From positions 1 to 58,929 of the forward strand of contig CAYNEL010000001.1 of NCBI GenBank assembly GCA_964396225.1: a stretch of DNA of 58,929 bases, read 5' to 3'. Each line of letters starts with the position of its first letter. The stretch's first letter is position 1. Origin of the DNA: CAYNEL01 sp964396225. GTDB taxonomy: Bacteria > Patescibacteriota > Minisyncoccia > Moranbacterales > UBA1568. This document shows, piece after piece, positions 48,614 through 54,886 of this stretch. The notes under the pieces are model-generated. The model ran no database searches, was not told where the DNA came from, and was given only the letters and a program-made list of their open reading frames with translations. The position numbers and the translations under genes were made by a program.

Positions 48614-48619
48614 ATCATA
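48614..48619 (-). promoter_or_regulatory. -10 box TATGAT of proS
   Basis: Minus-strand TATGAT, 25 bases before the ATG at 48588, predicting a leader of about 18 bases with no Shine-Dalgarno site. Confidence 0.35.
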
Positions 48620-48660
48620 TCAACCCCCCGTGTGGAGGGCAATCGAGGCGTTCCCCTGGT

Positions 48661-49857
48661 CTACTTCCGTTCGGATTCGGCGTGGTTGTCCTCGAGGCGG
48701 AGCGCCGGTACGAGGGCGAGGAGCACCACTCCGCCCATGAGGAGGAAGACAGCCGGTAGCGGGGCGAAGAGGAGGCAGAGGCCGGTGGCCGCGGCGGCCA
48801 GGAGGTTGGCCACGGGCCGGGTAGTCCGGAAGAAGGCGATGACGTCGGCGTCGTCACCGTCGATACGTTTGTAGAAATACGAATCCCGGAGCACTTCGAG
48901 CGTGGCGAAACCGACGCGACTGCCGATGAGGAGAAGGATCCAGGTAAAAAGATTGGTCGAATCGGACGAGGCGATGAGGAGAGACATGCCCGCGATCCAG
49001 GTGAGGGAGAGGACGATACCCTCCTTCTCCCCCATCCGCCGATCGGCCAGAACCCCCAACGGATACGGCAGGAGGAGGAAGGGTAGGAGCATCCAGGAGA
49101 AGGCCAGACCGAGATCCTCCCAACCGAAGCCGAGCTCGACCATCCGGATCGGCACATAGACGATCATCACCGCGTAGGCGAATTCGAGCGACAGCGAGAT
49201 CCAGTAGTCCCGCATGATGTCGCTTCGGGGCAGAACTTTGGCCAGGATCTGGCGCGGCCGGAGCCGTCCGTCCACGAAAGAGTTCATCCGGCTGAACGCC
49301 AAGAGAGCGAAGACCAGCACGGTGCCGTAAATGAGGATGCTGGTGAAAAAGACGCTCCCGTACCCGTAACGGTCGAGCAGCCAGAAAGCCGAAAAGGGGG
49401 CGGTGATGAAGCCGATGTGGATGATGGTCAGGTAGAGGCCCCGGGTGCGGCCGCTCGAATGGTCCTCCGAATACGATTCGAGGATGAGGTCCATGTTCAC
49501 CCACACCAGGTTGATGACCACCAGCATGGCCATGAGGACGCCCGCGCCCGCGAGGGAGACCGGGATGATCACCAGGGCGAAAGCCCCGGCCACGAGGGCG
49601 ACCAGGAAGAAGGTGAGGAGGACGATCTTGCCGAACCGGGCCACCAGGGCATGGAAGTAGAAGAGGGTGACGAAAATCACCCCGAACGGGATGAGGTAGA
49701 AAAGGCTGACGTTCTCGGAACCGCTTGCCTCGCTGAAGTAGGAGGAGAAGAGGTAGAGGAGGAAAGCGTCGGCGAAGCCGAAAGCGAAGGAGAACAAGCT
49801 GATACGCCGGACCATCCGCCGGCCGGTCTCGGTGGGGTGTTTGTGTTTGAATGGCAT
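48661..49857 (-). CDS. MFS transporter
   Basis: 398 residues, about twelve TM segments in two halves of six. FSFAFGFADAFLLYLFSSYFSE is TM1, VNMDLILESYSEDHSSGRTRGLYL contains the loop that links helices 4-5, and a charged loop (about 195-215) splits the halves. It resembles the multidrug/nucleoside-type MFS proteins found in reduced genomes, but no substrate is indicated. Initiation is near-leaderless: TATACT (49874-49869) ends 11 bases before the ATG. A terminator T-tract from the gene upstream abuts that box. Confidence 0.85.
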   Translation of the reverse strand: MPFKHKHPTETGRRMVRRISLFSFAFGFADAFLLYLFSSYFSEASGSENVSLFYLIPFGVIFVTLFYFHALVARFGKIVLLTFFLVALVAGAFALVIIPVSLAGAGVLMAMLVVINLVWVNMDLILESYSEDHSSGRTRGLYLTIIHIGFITAPFSAFWLLDRYGYGSVFFTSILIYGTVLVFALLAFSRMNSFVDGRLRPRQILAKVLPRSDIMRDYWISLSLEFAYAVMIVYVPIRMVELGFGWEDLGLAFSWMLLPFLLLPYPLGVLADRRMGEKEGIVLSLTWIAGMSLLIASSDSTNLFTWILLLIGSRVGFATLEVLRDSYFYKRIDGDDADVIAFFRTTRPVANLLAAAATGLCLLFAPLPAVFLLMGGVVLLALVPALRLEDNHAESERK

Positions 49858-49868
49858 AGCCTATCCCC

Positions 49869-49874
49869 AGTATA
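49869..49874 (-). promoter_or_regulatory. -10 box TATACT of the MFS gene
   Basis: Minus-strand TATACT ends 11 bases before the ATG at 49857 and begins 2 bases after the terminator T-tract of the 49931-50386 gene. Confidence 0.6.
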
Positions 49875-49876
49875 GC

Positions 49877-49907
49877 AAGAAAAAACCCAGCCAGTGAGGA
49901 GGCCGGG
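49877..49907 (-). terminator. Intrinsic terminator of the 49931-50386 gene
   Basis: Minus strand: stem CCCGGCC/GGCTGGG (one G-U pair) followed by TTTTTTCTT. Confidence 0.8.
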
Positions 49908-49930
49908 TAAGGGTCGCGAGGGCGGACGGT

Positions 49931-50386
49931 TCAGTGATTTGTGACCGCCACGACGTTTTCGGAATGGAGGTCCGCATACAGGTCCAAGACCTGGTTGCGG
50001 AGCGCCTCGAGGGCAAGGCAAACCTTGTCCTGTCCCGTCACGCCACTCCTCGGGTCGTGGAGCAGGCCGCAGATCTCGTCAGTGATCCTGAGGATATTGC
50101 GGCAGTCACCGAGGTCGAAGAAGCGATACTCCCCGCCGCGCTGGAGCTCGAAACGGCTCGTGGCGAAACGGAGGAAAGCCTCCCCGTGCTCCACTATCTG
50201 GCACTTCGGGTCGCACGGATCGAAGCCGCCGGATGAGGGATGCTTCAGTGGTACACCGACCCTCTGGGACGAGTCCTCGAGAACGAGGCGTATCGTCTCT
50301 AAAAGCCGGAAATAGAGTCTCTCTGCCCCAGGATTCTGGAAACAGACGGGAGGCGGAGACTGCTTCACGGGTTGGTTCAAATTCAT
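49931..50386 (-). CDS. Hypothetical protein, Shine-Dalgarno-led
   Basis: 151 residues, soluble. PGAERLYFRLLETIRLVLED, ILRITDEICGLLHDP and QDKVCLALEALRNQVLDLYADLHSENV suggest helical bundle. Cysteines are scattered (six) without a clear metal pattern. No family recognised. The ATG at 50386 is preceded by GAGGGGG and the promoter TTGACA-17-TACTGT (50471-50443), with a hairpin CACGC/GCGTG at the predicted 5' end of the mRNA. The -35 lies inside an 18-bp operator-like element that is shared with the 53937-54116 gene. It is the opposite of the leaderless style of its neighbours. Confidence 0.65.
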   Translation of the reverse strand: MNLNQPVKQSPPPVCFQNPGAERLYFRLLETIRLVLEDSSQRVGVPLKHPSSGGFDPCDPKCQIVEHGEAFLRFATSRFELQRGGEYRFFDLGDCRNILRITDEICGLLHDPRSGVTGQDKVCLALEALRNQVLDLYADLHSENVVAVTNH

Positions 50387-50442
50387 GAGGACCCCCTCTA
50401 AAAGAAAAAGGACTGACCAAAACACGCTTTGAGCGTGCCCAG

Positions 50443-50471
50443 ACAGTAGCACGGGTAATGGTTTTTGTCAA
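50443..50471 (-). promoter_or_regulatory. Promoter of the 49931-50386 gene
   Basis: Minus strand TTGACA (50471-50466), 17-base spacer, TACTGT (50448-50443). Confidence 0.65.
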
Positions 50472-50483
50472 GACTGATTGACA
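50466..50483. promoter_or_regulatory. Operator-like element, copy A
   Basis: TGTCAAGACTGATTGACA: inverted arms TGTCAA/TTGACA separated by six bases. A copy that differs at only two bases lies at 54177-54194. It overlaps the -35 box of the 49931-50386 gene. Confidence 0.6.
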
Positions 50484-50903
50484 CTATTCGAGGCACCCTT
50501 TGACGTACCCCCTCTTCTCGGCTTCCTCGGCATCTTTGAAACAGACCCGGTTGGCCGGCTTGATTTGGCTAGCACAACGCGAAGTCGGGACGTGGTATTT
50601 GTTGGAGTTGCGGCTTCCCACCAAGGCACAGTCGCCCGGCAGCGGAGGAGACGTTGTGGCGGTAGCGGTCTGGGTCGGGACAGACGGAGCCGCCGCGAGA
50701 GCTGGTTTCTCGATGACCAGCGGTTCGGGCTGGCGGGAGAGGCCCTGGAGATAGCCGCCCTGGAACGAGAGGACGGCGGTCAGGGCCAGGCCGCCGGCCA
50801 AGAGCACCCCCTCCCCGCGCGCCGACCACCAGGACAGGACGCCCTCCCTGGCAGAGCGGAAAGCGGTATGGCTGGCGGCGGCAAGGCGGGTGAAGCGCGG
50901 CAT
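50484..50903 (-). CDS. Membrane-anchored Ada-type zinc-binding domain protein
   Basis: 139 residues. A cytoplasmic basic N-terminus, one TM helix (about 33-48), a Pro/Thr/Ala-rich linker (70-90) and a C-terminal domain (about 93-139) with VGSRNSNKYHVPTSRCASQIKPANRVCFKDAEEAEKRGY. This last part matches the zinc-binding finger of the N-terminal Ada domain (metal-binding Cys/His at YHVPTSRC ... C ... GCLE). In Ada this domain handles methyl transfer; the free-standing anchored form is often next to competence or surface DNA genes, where it may grip DNA. The gene is divergent from rpmA (4 bases between its ATG and the rpmA -35 box). Confidence 0.75.
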   Translation of the reverse strand: MPRFTRLAAASHTAFRSAREGVLSWWSARGEGVLLAGGLALTAVLSFQGGYLQGLSRQPEPLVIEKPALAAAPSVPTQTATATTSPPLPGDCALVGSRNSNKYHVPTSRCASQIKPANRVCFKDAEEAEKRGYVKGCLE

Positions 50904-50906
50904 AGG

Positions 50907-50935
50907 TTGACAGTGGGCCGAAAAGACTTTATACT
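50907..50935 (+). promoter_or_regulatory. Sigma70-type promoter of rpmA
   Basis: TTGACA (50907-50912), 17 bases, TATACT (50930-50935): the best plus-strand promoter in the window. The leader is about 34 bases; no strong Shine-Dalgarno site is seen before the ATG. Confidence 0.7.
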
Positions 50936-50975
50936 CTCAAATGTTGTTTTTGCCAAGTTTTTAGCCTTTTCCGTT

Positions 50976-51254
50976 ATGGCTCATCGTAAAGCAGGCGGTT
51001 CCACCGACCTCGGCCGCGATAGTATTTCCAAGCGCCTCGGCGTGAAGATCTATGGCGGCCAGAAAGCGGTCGCCGGCAACATCATCATCCGCCAGCGCGG
51101 GACCAAGTTCCACCCTGGACAGAACGTCAAGCGCGTCGGCGACGACAGCCTGATCGCCATGGCGGCCGGCACCGTCCATTTCATGAAGAAGAAGGTGACT
51201 GATTTCACCGGCCGCCTCGTGGAGCGGACATTCGTGAGCGTCAAGGCGGAGTAA
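50976..51254 (+). CDS. rpmA: 50S ribosomal protein L27
   Basis: 92 residues. L27 touches the peptidyl-transferase centre with its N-terminus and stabilises tRNA ends. MAHRKAGGSTDLGRDSISKRLGVKIYGGQ matches the family from the first residue, without the extra N-terminal extension that some Firmicutes cleave. VAGNIIIRQRGTKFHPG and the later DDSLIAMAAGTVHF are also typical. It is alone with its own strong promoter and terminator; its usual partner rplU (L21) is not beside it in the window. Convergent with pyrG across a shared terminator. Confidence 0.96.
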   Translation: MAHRKAGGSTDLGRDSISKRLGVKIYGGQKAVAGNIIIRQRGTKFHPGQNVKRVGDDSLIAMAAGTVHFMKKKVTDFTGRLVERTFVSVKAE

Positions 51255-51276
51255 ACCGGCGTTCCCCCGCCTCGTC

Positions 51277-51305
51277 AAAACACCCCTCGCGAAGAGGGGT
51301 GTTTT
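51277..51305. terminator. Bidirectional terminator between rpmA and pyrG
   Basis: 12-bp stem AAAACACCCCTC/GAGGGGTGTTTT with a five-base loop. The A/T ends serve both directions. Confidence 0.85.
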
Positions 51306-51331
51306 CGTGTCTTGCGTGCGCGGGGAGGAGG

Positions 51332-52987
51332 TCATCGGCGGCGGCGCTTCTCGGAGGCCGCTCTGACGAAGGCCAGAAACAAGGGGTGCGGCTTGAGCGG
51401 GGCCGAGAGGAATTCCGGATGGAACTGGGTGCCGAGGAAGAACGGGTGCTGCGAGCGGGGTAGTTCGGCGATTTCCATCAGCTTCCGGTCGGGCGAAGTT
51501 CCCGAGAAGACCAGTCCGGCCGTCTCGAGGCGCTCGATATACTCCGGGTTAACTTCGTAGCGGTGGCGGTGGCGTTCGGAGACCTGCTCCGCGCCATAGG
51601 CTTCCGCCGCCAGGGTGCCGGGTTTCAGTTTGGCGGGATAGGCTCCGAGCCGCATGGTGGCGCCGTACTGCTTGTGGCGGAGGAGTTCTTTCTGTTCGGG
51701 CAGGATGTCGATGACCGGATGTGGGGATTTGGGGCCGACTTCGGTGGTGTGGGCGCCCCGGAGACCAGCCACGTGCCGGGCGTATTCCACGACGAGGAGC
51801 TGCATCCCGTAGCACAGGCCGAAGTACGGGATGCCGTGTTCGCGGCAGTAGCGGATGGCCGCGATCTTGCCCTCGATGCCGCGGGAACCGAAACCGCCCG
51901 GCACGAGGATGCCGTCGTACTTCGAAAGCGCCCTCAGCGCAGCGGGACGGTTCTCGTAGGCGTCGCTCGAGAGCCATTCGAGGACCGGCCGGCGTTTCAG
52001 GGTGTAGGCCGCGTGGCGCAGGGCCTCAATGACCGAGATATAGACGTCCGAGAGGACGTAATCCCCCGTTTTGAAATACTTGCCCACCACGCCGATACGC
52101 ACGGGTTCTTTGGACTGGCGGATGTGGGAGACGAACTTTTCCCAGGATTCCAAGCGGCTTTTTTTGGCCGGGAGCCCAAGCTTTTTCAGGAGGATGGCCG
52201 AGAGGCGGTCCTTCTCGAAGTTGAGGGGCACCTCGTAGATGGTCTCCACGTCAGGCGCGCTGATGACGTCCTCCTGGCGGACGTTGCAGAAGACAGCGAT
52301 CTTCTCCTTGCGCTTCTCGTCCAGCGGCCGTTCGGCCCGGGCGATGATGATGTCCGGCTGGATACCGGCGCCCTGGAGGGTGCGCACCGCGTGCTGGGTG
52401 GGTTTGGTTTTCATTTCGCCCACCTTGGACGGGGCGGGGACGTAGCTCACCATGACCGTCATGACGTCTTCGGGACGCTCGATCTTCAGCATACGCACCG
52501 CCTCAAGGAAGAGGATGTTCTCGTATTCCCCCACCGTCCCGCCGATCTCGATGATGGCCACGTCGGCCTTGGCCAGGGCGGCCGCCTGGCGGATGCGGCC
52601 GATGACTTCGCGCGGGATGTCTGGGACGACCTGGACGCACTTGCCTCCGTATTCCAGGTTGCGTTCCCGCTCGATGACCGCCTGGTAGACCCGGCCGGTA
52701 GTCATGTAGTTAGCGTTCGAGAGGGCGGTCCCCAGGAAACGCTCGTAGTTGCCCATGTCCTGGTCGGTCTCGTAGCCGTCGTGGAGGACGAACACCTCCC
52801 CGTGCTCGGTCGGGTTCATGGTACCGGCGTCCACGTTGATGTACGGGTCGATCTTGAGCGCCGTCACCTTGAGTCCGCGGGCCTGGAGGATTTTGCCGAT
52901 GGACGAGACGGTGACGCCTTTGCCCACACCGGACATGACGCCGCCCACCACGAAAATGAATTTGGTCCCCGATTTCTTTTTGGCCAT
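51332..52987 (-). CDS. pyrG: CTP synthase
   Basis: 551 residues. CTP synthase converts UTP to CTP using glutamine. The amidoligase domain (1 to about 270) begins with KFIFVVGGVMSGVGKGVTVSSIG and contains the UTP-binding CVQVVPDIPREV block. The C-terminal glutamine amidotransferase has GLCYGMQLLVVEYARHVAG near 392 with the catalytic Cys and GTQFHPEF near 522 with His and Glu. The enzyme is complete. It is the downstream half of the pyrimidine route that pyrH starts a few kb away. No leaderless -10 is obvious before its ATG; the rplI terminator is immediately upstream. Confidence 0.97.
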   Translation of the reverse strand: MAKKKSGTKFIFVVGGVMSGVGKGVTVSSIGKILQARGLKVTALKIDPYINVDAGTMNPTEHGEVFVLHDGYETDQDMGNYERFLGTALSNANYMTTGRVYQAVIERERNLEYGGKCVQVVPDIPREVIGRIRQAAALAKADVAIIEIGGTVGEYENILFLEAVRMLKIERPEDVMTVMVSYVPAPSKVGEMKTKPTQHAVRTLQGAGIQPDIIIARAERPLDEKRKEKIAVFCNVRQEDVISAPDVETIYEVPLNFEKDRLSAILLKKLGLPAKKSRLESWEKFVSHIRQSKEPVRIGVVGKYFKTGDYVLSDVYISVIEALRHAAYTLKRRPVLEWLSSDAYENRPAALRALSKYDGILVPGGFGSRGIEGKIAAIRYCREHGIPYFGLCYGMQLLVVEYARHVAGLRGAHTTEVGPKSPHPVIDILPEQKELLRHKQYGATMRLGAYPAKLKPGTLAAEAYGAEQVSERHRHRYEVNPEYIERLETAGLVFSGTSPDRKLMEIAELPRSQHPFFLGTQFHPEFLSAPLKPHPLFLAFVRAASEKRRRR

Positions 52988-53028
52988 AGGTTCTCTGGTC
53001 AGTGGCAGGTTAGGTCGCGCCCCTTTTC

Positions 53029-53057
53029 AAAGACAAAGAGCCGCGTCCCCGCGACTC
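53029..53057 (-). terminator. Intrinsic terminator of rplI
   Basis: Minus strand: stem GAGTCGCG/CGCGGCTC (one G-U pair) with loop GGGA, followed by TTTGTCTTT. A second GC-rich hairpin (GGCGTCC/GGACGCC) without a T-tract lies between it and the rplI stop. Confidence 0.7.
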
Positions 53058-53106
53058 CCCTTGAGAGCGGCGTCCGGCAGGACGCCTTCGCAAATAACTT
53101 TTCCGT

Positions 53107-53547
53107 TCAGACCGCCCGGACGGCTACGATGAGGCGGGCCTCGCTGCCGTGCCTCGAACGGAGCGTTACGGTGAAAATACCCGTCTCCTTGATCGGTTTC
53201 TCCAAGCGTACCATATCCCCGGTCACCTGGCTACCCGAGGTCGCCAGGGCGGCGGCGATGTCCCGGGCGGTGATCGAACCGAAAAGACGGCCTTCCCTGC
53301 CCTTGGCTCCGATTTCCACCGTCCGGCCGTCCCAGTGGGCCATGAGGCGGCGTTCGTCTTCGCGTTCCCGGGCGAGTGCGGCCTCCGCCTCGGCTTTCTT
53401 CCGGGCTACCGCGGAAACCGCCTGCGGGGTGGCGGGGGCGGCCAGCTTCTTGGGCAGAAGGAAGTTGCGGGCATAGCCGTCCGAAACTTCCTTGATCTCC
53501 CCGGCTCGGCCCAGGGCTTTGACTTCCGCTAGGAGGACGACCCGCAT
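53107..53547 (-). CDS. rplI: 50S ribosomal protein L9
   Basis: 146 residues. The N-terminal MRVVLLAEVKALGRAGEIKEVSDGYARNFLLP is the L9 fold that binds 23S rRNA, followed by the long Ala/Glu/Arg-rich connecting helix (about 40-78) and the C-terminal domain (LFGSITARDIAAAL...IKETGIFTVTLRSRHG). I use the ATG at 53547 because it begins the conserved sequence; a longer frame only adds non-conserved residues. L9 is missing in several Patescibacteria lineages, so its presence helps placement. It directly follows the Val and Ala tRNAs. Confidence 0.95.
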   Translation of the reverse strand: MRVVLLAEVKALGRAGEIKEVSDGYARNFLLPKKLAAPATPQAVSAVARKKAEAEAALAREREDERRLMAHWDGRTVEIGAKGREGRLFGSITARDIAAALATSGSQVTGDMVRLEKPIKETGIFTVTLRSRHGSEARLIVAVRAV

Positions 53548-53562
53548 AGGGTGAGATATCGA

Positions 53563-53639
53563 TGGTGCTCGCACCTGGACTCGAACCAGGGACCTTTCGA
53601 ATGTGAATCGAACGCTCTAACCAACTGAGCTATGCGAGC
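53563..53639 (-). tRNA. tRNA-Val (anticodon CAC), CCA encoded
   Basis: Cloverleaf: acceptor GCTCGCA/TGCGAGC, D arm GCTC/GAGC, anticodon stem TTCGA/TCGAA with loop TTCACAT (anticodon CAC, codon GUG), T stem CCTGG/CCAGG with loop TTCGAGT, discriminator A, encoded CCA. Confidence 0.95.
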
Positions 53640-53650
53640 CAAAAAGGCTG

Positions 53651-53721
53651 TGGACCCGGGGAGAATCGGACTCCCGCCCCCGCAATGCGAATGCGGTGTA
53701 ATACCACTTTACTACGGGCCC
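53651..53721 (-). tRNA. tRNA-Ala (anticodon CGC)
   Basis: Cloverleaf: acceptor GGGCCCG/CGGGTCC including the G3-U70 pair that identifies alanine tRNAs, anticodon stem CCGCA/TGCGG with loop TTCGCAT (anticodon CGC, codon GCG), short variable loop, T stem GGGAG/CTCCC. The T loop is TCCGATT with C at position 55. Discriminator A; CCA not encoded. It is upstream of tRNA-Val in the same direction, with TATACT (53757-53752) as likely promoter. Confidence 0.94.
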
Positions 53722-53751
53722 GGCGGGCGTCGTTCTGAGGCGTACTGGCCC

Positions 53752-53757
53752 AGTATA
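53752..53757 (-). promoter_or_regulatory. -10 box TATACT of the Ala/Val tRNA pair
   Basis: Minus-strand TATACT with TTGAGG 16 bases upstream; the -35 lies inside the stem of the preceding terminator (53761-53788). Confidence 0.55.
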
Positions 53758-53760
53758 CAG

Positions 53761-53788
53761 AAAAAACAAAAAACCTCAAGAGAGGTTT
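53761..53788 (-). terminator. Intrinsic terminator downstream of the 59-residue gene region
   Basis: Minus strand: stem AAACCTC/GAGGTTT with loop TCTT, followed by TTTTTTGTTTTTT. The T-tract runs into the next promoter. Confidence 0.75.
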
Positions 53789-53809
53789 CCAGTCTGGCAT
53801 ATACAACCT

Positions 53810-53884
53810 TCAGCAAGCCTGGACAAGGTGTCCAAGCCTCCTGAAAGGGCAGGAACGAGGTTTGAAGTCGTTCCTGCAGTGCAA
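53810..53884 (-). CDS. Possible 24-residue peptide (very tentative)
   Basis: A TTG at 53884 lies 6 bases after an AGGAGGG Shine-Dalgarno site and opens a 24-residue frame with three cysteines (CRNDF...SC...AC). The frame passes through two hairpins, so the region could equally be a structured 3' untranslated region or small RNA. I would not rely on this as a gene without expression data. Confidence 0.2.
   Translation of the reverse strand: MHCRNDFKPRSCPFRRLGHLVQAC
53817..53877 (-). other. Two strong hairpins downstream of the 59-residue gene
   Basis: Hairpin 53817-53837 (GC-TGGACA/TGTCCA-GC with one mismatch) and perfect 10-bp hairpin GCAGGAACGA/TCGTTCCTGC at 53849-53877. Together with the terminator at 53761 they form a structured stretch of about 120 bases. 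Confidence 0.55.
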
Positions 53885-53936
53885 AGCGTTCCCTCCTGTT
53901 TGTTTGTGTTTTTGTTTGATCGGATGGCCAGGGGCG

Positions 53937-54116
53937 TCATAATTCGAAAATCACGACGTCCTCTGAAGGATCGAAAGTTCCATCCGCGGGGGGCCATGTC
54001 GGTACATCGCTGACATCATGCAGGCCTGTGTCCAGCTCATGACGGCGGAGCAATCTCATCTCCTCGGGAGTGGTGTAATGGTGGTCACTCGGGAGATTCT
54101 CGGGCAGCTTTTCCAT
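53937..54116 (-). CDS. Small hypothetical acidic protein
   Basis: 59 residues, acidic with several Pro and Trp (HDVSDVPTWPPADGTFDPSEDVVIFEL at the end). No TM, no family. The ATG at 54116 is preceded by GAGGAGG (Shine-Dalgarno), so this shorter start is preferred to a longer upstream frame that is not conserved-looking. Promoter TTGTCA-18-TACAGT overlaps the operator-like element at 54177-54194. It follows a DUF4406-like gene by 87 bases. Such small Asp/Pro-rich proteins beside nucleotide-related genes are often phage-derived, but nothing here proves it. Confidence 0.5.
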   Translation of the reverse strand: MEKLPENLPSDHHYTTPEEMRLLRRHELDTGLHDVSDVPTWPPADGTFDPSEDVVIFEL

Positions 54117-54165
54117 GGTCGGTCCTCCTCTAGTTGGACAGGGTAAGGTACACCTTTGCGCCCTG

Positions 54166-54195
54166 ACTGTAGCACATGTCAGAACTGATTGACAA
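54166..54195 (-). promoter_or_regulatory. Promoter of the 59-residue gene
   Basis: Minus strand TTGTCA (54195-54190), 18-base spacer, TACAGT (54171-54166). Confidence 0.5.
54177..54194. promoter_or_regulatory. Operator-like element, copy B
   Basis: TGTCAGAACTGATTGACA, matching copy A (50466-50483) at 16 of 18 positions. Here it lies between the -35 and -10 boxes. Next to it, ACAACTCCTTGTCAA (54192-54206) also resembles sequence at 4197-4210 in the promoter of the 3698-4138 gene. Confidence 0.6.
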
Positions 54196-54202
54196 CTCCT
54201 TG

Positions 54203-54787
54203 TCAAGACCCCTCTGAAGGGAGGGAGCTGGTCGGATTCTCGAGACTCAGCCAGGCGCCGATCGCTTGCCACAGATGCATGGGGTACTCCTCTATCGGAG
54301 CTCTCCGGTCCCGGAGGTACAGGCGTTCTGCCCGGGCGCCGTGCGAGGTATTCCAGTTGGGCAGAAAGACCGCCTTCCTGAAATAGCCTTCCTCAAGCGC
54401 TGTCTCAAACAACGGGAAATAGAACTCCGTGAGGATGGCACCGCAGTACCCGTGCCGATGCGGGAGAGCGGACGCGAGACGGGCCAGGACCGGCTGGAAA
54501 GGCATCTGGTTGAAGAGGCGATAATCCTCCTGGCGGAGCAGGTCGAGCGCCCGGCGGAAAACCTTGAGGTTAACCTCCAAGTCGCCGGTGCCGCCGGTGG
54601 TCATCGGGCCGCAAAGGATGTCGATCGGCCAGCGCGCTTCCTGGCGCCGGATGATCCGAAGAGCCACTCCGAGAAGGCTGGTGATAGTGGACGCTGACTG
54701 GATGTCTTCCAGGTCCTGCCGGCTGTACCATTCATCGGCAGACGGTCCGATGAAGACGGGTTCACTCTGAATGAGAGCGCAGGTCAT
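54203..54787 (-). CDS. DUF4406/nucleoside deoxyribosyltransferase-like protein
   Basis: 194 residues. LCGPMTTGGTGDLEVNLKVFRRALDLLRQEDYRLFNQMPF near residue 58 and AVFLPNWNTSHGARAERLYL near 142 correspond to the two hallmark blocks of the DUF4406/nucleoside 2-deoxyribosyltransferase fold (GPMT...N...F..A and LP.W..S.GAR.E). The catalytic Glu of true deoxyribosyltransferases would be in the second block. These proteins occur widely in phages and mobile regions. The ATG at 54787 has AAGGGGGA upstream and a promoter TTGCAG-17-TATGAC. Function could be nucleotide base exchange, or defence-related sensing of nucleotides; not resolved. Confidence 0.75.
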   Translation of the reverse strand: MTCALIQSEPVFIGPSADEWYSRQDLEDIQSASTITSLLGVALRIIRRQEARWPIDILCGPMTTGGTGDLEVNLKVFRRALDLLRQEDYRLFNQMPFQPVLARLASALPHRHGYCGAILTEFYFPLFETALEEGYFRKAVFLPNWNTSHGARAERLYLRDRRAPIEEYPMHLWQAIGAWLSLENPTSSLPSEGS

Positions 54788-54842
54788 GGGTGTCCCCCTT
54801 GATGGTTGGGTGGGAAGTTGAATTCAAAGGACTGGTGCCACT

Positions 54843-54871
54843 GTCATACCACAGCGCCTGCTTTTCTGCAA
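54843..54871 (-). promoter_or_regulatory. Promoter of the DUF4406-like gene
   Basis: Minus strand TTGCAG (54871-54866), 17 bases, TATGAC (54848-54843). Confidence 0.45.
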
Positions 54872-54886
54872 GAGTATCGGCGGTTC

